A stretch of DNA of 31,328 nt from a virus: IMG/VR virus record IMGVR_UViG_3300048548_000488, positions 1-31,328 of that record. The stretch is one strand, 5' to 3'. The notes under the pieces were generated by a model. It worked only from the letters and a program-made list of their open reading frames with translations. It did not search any database and had not been told where the DNA came from. How positions within the stretch are numbered: position 1 is the stretch's first letter; each line of letters begins with the position of its first letter. This document shows, piece by piece, positions 5,466 to 11,245 of the stretch. Made by a program: the position numbers and the translations under genes.

Positions 5466-8317
5466 TGGCAACTGTAACAAAGAGTTCAAAAATTAATTTC
5501 TATAAGTTTGTACAGGTAAAAGAACCATCTGCTACTGTTACAAAAAATGCTGGCGGCAACGTAGATTTAACTAAAGCATTAACCCAAAATACAGTTGCTA
5601 TTAATCGAATAGGGGCAACTTTAAATTCTATTGCTTCTATTACTTCAGATTTAAAAAAAGTTGCTATTGCTCAATCTGAATTAACTCGCGCTAGTGCAGG
5701 AAGTTCATTCACTCCACAATACAATACACCGAAAGAAAAGAATAAGGTTAAAACAGGTGGTGGTATTGTAGATTCTCTGAAAGTCCCTGGATTCCTGGAC
5801 GGATTACTGAATATTCTAGGTGGTCTAGTAAAACTTACAGTTGGTACTACTGTCTTAAAATGGTTTGCTGATGATGCAAATCAACAGAGTTTAGTCAATA
5901 TTTTAGACGGAATTAAAAAGATTGCAACATTCATCTTCAAAGTTGCTGAATTTGGTGTTTTTAATACAATCGATGGATTGTATGAGTTATTATCTGATGA
6001 TTCAAATCCTTTAGAAAGAATAGGAGGTCTTGTAAAAGGATTAACAGGACTTGGAACATTATTATTAGGTCTTCGCTGGTTATCCAATCCAACTAGACTT
6101 CTTACCGATTTTGGTAATGTGTTAATTTTCTTTCGTAATAATCTTATCAAAGGAAGGAGAGGATTATTAGGTAGAGGTTTAGCCCTTGGAGTTGCAGCAG
6201 CAAGTGCTTATGGTGGAGTTAAAGCATATAACTATCTTAAAGAGGGTGAAACTACTGCCACTCAAGTAGAAGATGGTCAAGAACCAGCAAACAAACCTGA
6301 AGGATTTTCTAAAGGTGGTAAAGTAAATCTACTACCTCAAAGAGCATCAGGAGGATTTATTAATGGACCACAATCAGGATATCCCGTATCACTGGACGGG
6401 GGGAGATCGACCTCGTTTATCGGACACGGACGTGAGTATGTTGCTAGAAAGAGCAATGGGGGAGCTTTCGTCGTTCCTCTTAATACTCCTGGAACAAAAA
6501 CGCAACCTCATCTAACTTCTAAAAGGATGGGTGAGGCACAGAGTCAAGGATTTGACATCGGTGGAATGGTGAATGCATTCCAAGGTGGATTTGATCCAGG
6601 AAGGGGTTATGGTAATCCTATGTCTAAGAGTGTATTAGGTTCTTCACCAGAGTCTAAATTTATGTCTCAAGGTGGTGGACTTCCTGGTTTTGCAAATGGT
6701 GGTAATTTAAATAAACAGATTTATTTGCATTGGACTGCTAGTAGACATAATTGGAAGGCAGGTCCTTATCATACTACTGTTCAAGGTGATGGTACATTAT
6801 ATAAGCATTTACCATATGATCGACACACTGCTCACACATACTACAGGAACACAGGAAATGTAGGTCTTTCAGTCGCTGCGATGAAAGATTGGAATTGGGA
6901 GAGTTACGGACCAACAAGACCTCAACTTGATGGTTTGATGGGAGAAGCAGCGGTTGTTGCTAAAGGTTGGGGATGGAAACCATCTGATGTTACCGTGAAA
7001 AGAGTTATGACGCACGCTGAAGCAGCGTCAAACAAAGACGGTAGATCACCTCATGATAATTATGGTCCTCAATTCTGGGGTGGTACTGGTGAGCGTTCCG
7101 ACTTACATAAATTATCTAGAAATGAAAAAGATGGTACAGGTGGAGATAAACTTCGTCAGATGATGAAGAAATTTATGGGTATGTCAAATCCCCCTCTACT
7201 TAAAGAAGTTGGTCCTGGTGCAGGTCCAAATGGTGGAGGAACTCAGAAAGCAGGATCAATGAATAGTAGTGAATATAATTTACTCCAACGTTTAGTTCTT
7301 GCAGAATCGGGTGGTGAAGGTAAGATTGGTATGTCACTTGTTGCTCGTTCTGTATTGAATAGAGCAGGACTTATTCAATCAGGAAAAGTTGGACCTGGAA
7401 TGTTCATGGCGAATGATTCGTCTGTGACTGGTGTTATCATGGGCCCAGGTCAGTATGAACCTGTTCGTAATGGTAGTATTAATGATAGTAGATCAGCAGC
7501 ACAGATGTCAGAGGCTAAGGATGCAATTGAAATGGCAAGAAATCCTGCAAATCTCAGAGGAACTCTTGAAGGAGAAGGTTTACAAGCAGCACAAATTAAC
7601 TACTTAATGGCTTCTACTGGATTTAGAACTGGTTCTGCATTTAATGATGAGTCTCAAAATGTCAATGTAGTTAAATACAAAAATCACTTCTTTAATACTG
7701 CTGGTAATAAAGATGTCAAACATTCACTTGCTGAAATTGAGAATGGTGGCACTGGTGGTGGACATGGTTCTGGGGATTATGGTGGTGGACAAACAAATGG
7801 AGACAGTCGTGGAGTTCAGTTTGATAGTGATTTCAGTAAATTAGTTTTAGGTCCAAGTACAAGCGTCCCTACTACTGATTATTCTGGGTATACATATGGA
7901 AACGCTGCTGCACGGCGACCAGTTCGTAGAGTAGGTGCTGCTACCGCAGGACCTAGTGCAGTTGGTGCATCAAATGTTGCACAAAGACAAAGAATTCAAC
8001 AGTCAACTAATGAAAGAAATACTGCCAGACAAAAAATTAATGAGAAAACTAGAGAGATGATGGCCGCGGCATTAGAAGCAGTTGGTGAACAAAATGGAAT
8101 GAATGCTCAGATGGTTGCTTCTGCATCGCAAGCAATTATGCAAATGCAAGCACAATCTGGTGGTTCACAACAACCGCAATTCATTCCTTCTAGCGGTGGT
8201 ATTTCTGGTGCTGGAATTGGTCGTGCTATGGGTGGTGATGTTGGTGCTGCTATTGGTGGAACTGCAGCTGCCGTACTCAACTCTACAAATAATCCCCTTA
8301 AAGGTATATTCCGATGA
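5465..8317 (+). CDS. Tape-measure-paralogous tail protein with amidase and SleB-like peptidoglycan hydrolase domains
   Basis: This 950-residue protein has three parts. Residues 1-225 match the preceding protein (INFYKFV, NRIGATLNSIASI, VLKWFADDANQQSL, LRWLSNPTRLLTD). Residues about 415-560 form an Amidase_2/PGRP-type N-acetylmuramoyl-L-alanine amidase: IYLHWTAS with H422, a RHTAHTYY strand, a GNVGLSVAAM strand, THAEA with H517, and RSDLH with D546, giving a likely H/H/D zinc site. Residues about 600-735 resemble the SleB (Hydrolase_2) cell-wall hydrolase: LVLAESGGEGKIGMSLVARSVLNRA with the likely catalytic E614, closing in KYKNHFF. The C-terminus is glutamine/glycine rich. The likely role is local digestion of host peptidoglycan at infection. 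The ATG overlaps the upstream stop (TAATG). The domain calls are firm; tail location is inferred from context. Confidence 0.78.
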   Translation: MATVTKSSKINFYKFVQVKEPSATVTKNAGGNVDLTKALTQNTVAINRIGATLNSIASITSDLKKVAIAQSELTRASAGSSFTPQYNTPKEKNKVKTGGGIVDSLKVPGFLDGLLNILGGLVKLTVGTTVLKWFADDANQQSLVNILDGIKKIATFIFKVAEFGVFNTIDGLYELLSDDSNPLERIGGLVKGLTGLGTLLLGLRWLSNPTRLLTDFGNVLIFFRNNLIKGRRGLLGRGLALGVAAASAYGGVKAYNYLKEGETTATQVEDGQEPANKPEGFSKGGKVNLLPQRASGGFINGPQSGYPVSLDGGRSTSFIGHGREYVARKSNGGAFVVPLNTPGTKTQPHLTSKRMGEAQSQGFDIGGMVNAFQGGFDPGRGYGNPMSKSVLGSSPESKFMSQGGGLPGFANGGNLNKQIYLHWTASRHNWKAGPYHTTVQGDGTLYKHLPYDRHTAHTYYRNTGNVGLSVAAMKDWNWESYGPTRPQLDGLMGEAAVVAKGWGWKPSDVTVKRVMTHAEAASNKDGRSPHDNYGPQFWGGTGERSDLHKLSRNEKDGTGGDKLRQMMKKFMGMSNPPLLKEVGPGAGPNGGGTQKAGSMNSSEYNLLQRLVLAESGGEGKIGMSLVARSVLNRAGLIQSGKVGPGMFMANDSSVTGVIMGPGQYEPVRNGSINDSRSAAQMSEAKDAIEMARNPANLRGTLEGEGLQAAQINYLMASTGFRTGSAFNDESQNVNVVKYKNHFFNTAGNKDVKHSLAEIENGGTGGGHGSGDYGGGQTNGDSRGVQFDSDFSKLVLGPSTSVPTTDYSGYTYGNAAARRPVRRVGAATAGPSAVGASNVAQRQRIQQSTNERNTARQKINEKTREMMAAALEAVGEQNGMNAQMVASASQAIMQMQAQSGGSQQPQFIPSSGGISGAGIGRAMGGDVGAAIGGTAAAVLNSTNNPLKGIFR

Positions 8318-9687
8318 CTATTGCTAGACAAAAACCAGGTGATATTGAATTATCTGTAAGTATCTACAGAAATGGGGAAAAACTGCAGGATAGCGGTGGT
8401 AACTACGATCTGAAAGAATATGTTAAAGCTGTAGAAATTTACGAAAGTATTAGTTCTGCAACGATTGAAGCAATGATAATCATCAATGATTCTGGTGGTT
8501 TGATTGGTGCTCTAACTGGTTCTGAAGTATTCAGGATTGATATAAAAAGTTCTGTCTACGACAGAGTATTTTTTATGAGATCGTATCAAATTAATTCACG
8601 TTCTAGAACTAATCAGGATACTGAAATTTATATTCTCAATCTATGCTCAGACGAGTATATCAAAAATGAAGTAATCAATGTATTTGGTAACACAGAGGTT
8701 GTCTTTAGTAATAAAACAGAAACCTCTGAAATTATTGAAGAGGTTTTGAAGGGTAGCAAATATATGGGTACGAAGAAAAAAGTCTTCTTAGAAGAAACTA
8801 TGAACAGACAGACTTTTGTTGTACCAAACTGGAGACCATTTGACTGCATCTATTGGATGTCACAACGAGCAGTTCGTAAGAATCAAAAGGGTAAAAGTCT
8901 TCAGAATGCATTTGCTTTCTATGAAAATTCATTAGGATTTCACTTCAAGTCCATTGATAAAATGATTGAAGATATCAATAACCAGGATAGCATACAAAAA
9001 ACTAACCAGACAACTGGACAACCAAGACTTTATGTTTATACTCAAGCACCGAAACAGATTGATGCTGGTGCTGATGACCAGTTTAAAATTTCTAAGATTG
9101 TATTTCCTGAGGAAAAAAACTTTTTGATGGGTCTTAGACATGGAACTTGGTCTGGATTTAGTATCGGTTTTGATCCTAACACTATATCAAATTCTAAATT
9201 TGGTGAAAGTACAGATATGTCTGTAGATGCTTATCGCTACAGCATTAATGAAGAGTGGAATAAAATGTCTCACTTAAAAGGTGGTAGAAATACTAATCCT
9301 ATTGAATCTATGGACGACGGCATCAAGGCAATGATTGATTATCCAAAACGAGTTAGATATACAGTATTACCTAATCAAATCTTTGACCCCAAATATCAAA
9401 ACAATCCTCAGAAAAACTATGAGGCATTAGTCGAATTGCAAGCATATCAATGGATGAGAATGGAGTCATTGAAATCTACAAAACTTCAAATCGAAATCCC
9501 TGGAAATCTTGATTTATATGTTGGTGCGGGTATTGAGATTGAACTACCAGCAACATTTAGGAAAGGTAGTAAACCAACACTCGATGAAAGATATAGTGGT
9601 AGATACTTGATTGCTAGTTTATCACATAAAACAACAGGATTCAACATGGTTACAGAACTTTTATTGATGAAAGATTCGACCATCTAA
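8314..9687 (+). CDS. 27: gp27-like baseplate hub protein
   Basis: The 457-residue product opens with GDIELSVSIYRNG and YVKAVEIYESISSATIEAMIIIND, then GLIGALTGSEVFRIDI and the RSYQINSRSRTNQDTEIYIL strand. A VPNWRPFDCIYWMSQRAV segment follows, and the end is a beta-rich ELPATFR...YLIASLSHKT part. This is the tube-like hub fold of T4 gp27 (391 residues), which forms the trimeric adaptor holding gp5 beneath the tail tube. The DSGGLIGAL strand and P-x-W-x-P-x-D-x-I-x-W-x-x-x-R motif are typical of the family. Its ATG overlaps the upstream stop (ATGA). The cognate gp5-like gene lies 1.6 kb downstream, separated by an inserted accessory cassette. Confidence 0.78.
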   Translation: MTIARQKPGDIELSVSIYRNGEKLQDSGGNYDLKEYVKAVEIYESISSATIEAMIIINDSGGLIGALTGSEVFRIDIKSSVYDRVFFMRSYQINSRSRTNQDTEIYILNLCSDEYIKNEVINVFGNTEVVFSNKTETSEIIEEVLKGSKYMGTKKKVFLEETMNRQTFVVPNWRPFDCIYWMSQRAVRKNQKGKSLQNAFAFYENSLGFHFKSIDKMIEDINNQDSIQKTNQTTGQPRLYVYTQAPKQIDAGADDQFKISKIVFPEEKNFLMGLRHGTWSGFSIGFDPNTISNSKFGESTDMSVDAYRYSINEEWNKMSHLKGGRNTNPIESMDDGIKAMIDYPKRVRYTVLPNQIFDPKYQNNPQKNYEALVELQAYQWMRMESLKSTKLQIEIPGNLDLYVGAGIEIELPATFRKGSKPTLDERYSGRYLIASLSHKTTGFNMVTELLLMKDSTI

Positions 9688-9688
9688 C

Positions 9689-9717
9689 TTGACAAGCACT
9701 CATTAAAGTACTATAAT
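9689..9717 (+). promoter_or_regulatory. Consensus sigma-70 promoter for the cp12/cpeT cassette
   Basis: TTGACA (9689-9694) and TATAAT (9712-9717) are both perfect and are 17 bases apart. This host-type promoter lies just after the gp27 stop and about 70 bases before cp12, so the cassette can be transcribed by unmodified host polymerase early in infection although it sits among late genes. Confidence 0.88.
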
Positions 9718-9754
9718 AACCTTGTGAGAGGTTCAGAACAAATTTGAGCTTCTA

Positions 9755-9761
9755 CTAAATA
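9755..9761 (+). promoter_or_regulatory. Late promoter motif before cp12 (CTAAATA)
   Basis: CTAAATA lies 25 bases before the cp12 ATG and downstream of the sigma-70 promoter, suggesting the cassette may also be transcribed late. Confidence 0.35.
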
Positions 9762-9786
9762 ATACCGTATCACTATTATACATGCT

Positions 9787-10014
9787 ATGGAAAGCATCGA
9801 AAAGCATATTGAAAAGGACAAAGAGATTTTGGATACTCCATCCATCTCTCCACAACAACGTCGCCACATTGAGGGCGAACTACACGAATTAGAAGAATAT
9901 GTAGAACATCATAAGTCAGAGATTGAAGCAGGTGATCATCACGATCCAACATACTTAGAGCTCTTTTGTGACCAGAATCCATCAGAACCAGAATGTTTAG
10001 TTTATGACGACTAA
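9787..10014 (+). CDS. cp12: CP12 homologue, Calvin-cycle inhibitor (auxiliary metabolic gene)
   Basis: The 75-residue product has a helical N-terminal part (MESIEKHIEKDKEIL, then PQQRRHIEGELHELEEY) and ends in LELFCDQNPSEPECLVYDD. This is the C-terminal CP12 signature with C61 and C70 eight residues apart. In cyanobacteria CP12 binds GAPDH and phosphoribulokinase and turns the Calvin cycle down. In cyanophages it is thought to divert reductant and carbon into the pentose phosphate pathway for nucleotide synthesis. The N-terminal cysteine pair found in many plant and cyanobacterial CP12s is absent, which leaves only the GAPDH-binding disulphide. The gene follows a perfect host-type promoter and overlaps the next gene by 11 bases. 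ATG at 9787 gives the usual length; an ATG at 9782 is out of frame. Confidence 0.9.
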   Translation: MESIEKHIEKDKEILDTPSISPQQRRHIEGELHELEEYVEHHKSEIEAGDHHDPTYLELFCDQNPSEPECLVYDD

Positions 10015-10465
10015 CTTTGAAGACTATATTATTGGTCATTGGTCAAATAAATCACAAGCACAATCAAATCCTCATCACTTCGTTTCAGTAGAGATTATTT
10101 GGAAACGTTATGAAGAGGGATACCAATCAATGAACTTTAAACGTTGTGATGGACCTGATAATTATTATAGAAAAAAGAATCACAAGATTGTCGAACTGTC
10201 TGAGACTGAGGTATTGGTAGAGAACTATCACTTGGACTGGACAAGACACGAAGATTGTGATATGATATTTAAGTTCGATGGCAAGGCATGGCACGGTCAA
10301 CTTGCTGGAGATAATTGTAGAGGTTATAGGGGAGACCGTGTAATCTCTGAAATACATGTCTTTCAAGACAAACTACATACTTGTGACCAAGGAAGAGACT
10401 TGGAAACAGGTGAACTTATGTGGGGTAGTACAGAATTGTATCGCTTCACTAGGAAGCCCGAATAG
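10004..10465 (+). CDS. cpeT: CpeT/CpcT-like phycobiliprotein lyase
   Basis: The 153-residue product shows the CpeT/CpcT pattern: an N-terminal IIGHWSNKSQAQSNPHHF, a YRKKNHKIVEL strand, a central DNCRGYRGDRVISEIHVF, and a C-terminal TCDQGRDLETGELMWGSTEL followed by YRFTRK. Family members attach phycobilin chromophores to phycobiliproteins. Phage versions are about 150 residues, shorter than host CpeT (about 200), and their activity is less certain. A role in keeping or altering host light harvesting during infection is inferred. It overlaps cp12 by 11 bases, so the two are co-translated. Its stop codon lies inside the acceptor/D-arm part of tRNA-Val, so mRNA and tRNA share ten bases. Confidence 0.8.
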   Translation: MTTNFEDYIIGHWSNKSQAQSNPHHFVSVEIIWKRYEEGYQSMNFKRCDGPDNYYRKKNHKIVELSETEVLVENYHLDWTRHEDCDMIFKFDGKAWHGQLAGDNCRGYRGDRVISEIHVFQDKLHTCDQGRDLETGELMWGSTELYRFTRKPE

Positions 10466-10527
10466 CTCAGCGGTAGAGCACCTCCTTTACACGGAGATTG
10501 TCGGGGGTTCGATCCCCTCTTCGGGCA
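10456..10527 (+). tRNA. tRNA-Val (anticodon UAC)
   Basis: A 72-base cloverleaf. The acceptor GCCCGAA pairs with TTCGGGC, the D-arm is GCTC/GAGC, the anticodon loop TTTACAC reads TAC, and the T-arm GGGGG-TTCGATC-CCCTC has one G-U pair. The discriminator base is A and no CCA is encoded. The first anticodon-stem pair is a C-A mismatch. It overlaps the last ten bases of the cpeT-like gene. UAC reads A-ending valine codons, which AT-rich phage genes use more than the host. Confidence 0.93.
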
Positions 10528-10543
10528 TGTTCAATTTATTATT

Positions 10544-11224
10544 ATGAACAACAAACTTATTAATGCTTTTTTGACACTCGGACTCTTAGGATCTGTAGTT
10601 CCTGCTATGGCAGAACCAATTAGAGAAACTGAATACAAGACCATGCACTCCATGGGATGTATGCTACTAGGTGAATGCACCGATGGTGTTAAGAAAGTAT
10701 ACTCTATGCTTGATATCTCATCGGAGTATGATAACACCGAAGAATTCACTGGCGTCACTGGTGAGTTCCATAACATCCTACACTCACTCAATCAAGTTGG
10801 TGTGAATGTATTCCTTGCTGATGAAAAGTATTTCCCTGCAGGACATCGTGGTGTATACCATACTGTATCCAATAACTTCTTTCTGAATAAGAACTTTATG
10901 GGTAAACCTGGTACGTTGATGATGGTTATGCGTCATGAAGGATGGCACGCTGCACAAGATTGTATGGCAGGTACGATTGATAACAGTTTGATTGCTATTA
11001 TCAAACCAGAGGATGAAGTTCCTATGATTTGGCGTGTATTAGCAGAACGCACCTATCCTAAGTCTGCTGTGCCATGGGAAGCAGAAGCAGGTTGGGCAGG
11101 TCGTACTGAAAACATGACTATGGATGCCCTTGCTGCCTGTGCTGGTGGTGCTATGTGGGAAGTCTATCCTCCTACTCCACTAACACGTAAGTATCTGGAA
11201 GACTTCGGATATATCGATAAATAA
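10544..11224 (+). CDS. Secreted HExxH zinc metalloprotease-like protein
   Basis: The 226-residue product has a clear signal peptide: a basic MNNK start, hydrophobic LINAFLTLGLLGSVV, and an AMA cleavage site near residue 23. The mature part contains MRHEGWHAAQD, an HExxH zinc-protease motif with H131, E132 and H135, followed by acidic residues (EAEAGWAGRTE) that could supply a third ligand. Cysteines at about 39 and 45 could form a disulphide, fitting a periplasmic or surface product. Similar proteins occur as uncharacterised genes in T4-like cyanophages. Substrate is unknown: host envelope proteins or virion processing are both possible. It begins 16 bases after tRNA-Val with no obvious promoter of its own, so it is probably transcribed with cp12, cpeT and the tRNA. 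Confidence 0.68.
   Translation: MNNKLINAFLTLGLLGSVVPAMAEPIRETEYKTMHSMGCMLLGECTDGVKKVYSMLDISSEYDNTEEFTGVTGEFHNILHSLNQVGVNVFLADEKYFPAGHRGVYHTVSNNFFLNKNFMGKPGTLMMVMRHEGWHAAQDCMAGTIDNSLIAIIKPEDEVPMIWRVLAERTYPKSAVPWEAEAGWAGRTENMTMDALAACAGGAMWEVYPPTPLTRKYLEDFGYIDK
11216..11223 (+). promoter_or_regulatory. T4-like late promoter for gp5 (GATAAATA)
   Basis: GATAAATA overlaps the stop of the metalloprotease gene, 22 bases before the gp5 ATG. The following bases AACTTTGTAGCA match those after the late promoter at 16065 except for one base, so the similarity extends into the start of the transcript. Confidence 0.65.
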
Positions 11225-11245
11225 CTTTGTAGCATTTGCAAAATT

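Noticed and set aside
10356-10547. Plus-strand ORF of 63 codons spanning the cpeT end and tRNA-Val
   Set aside because: Its C-terminal half is tRNA sequence read as protein, and the rest is an off-frame reading of the cpeT-like gene.
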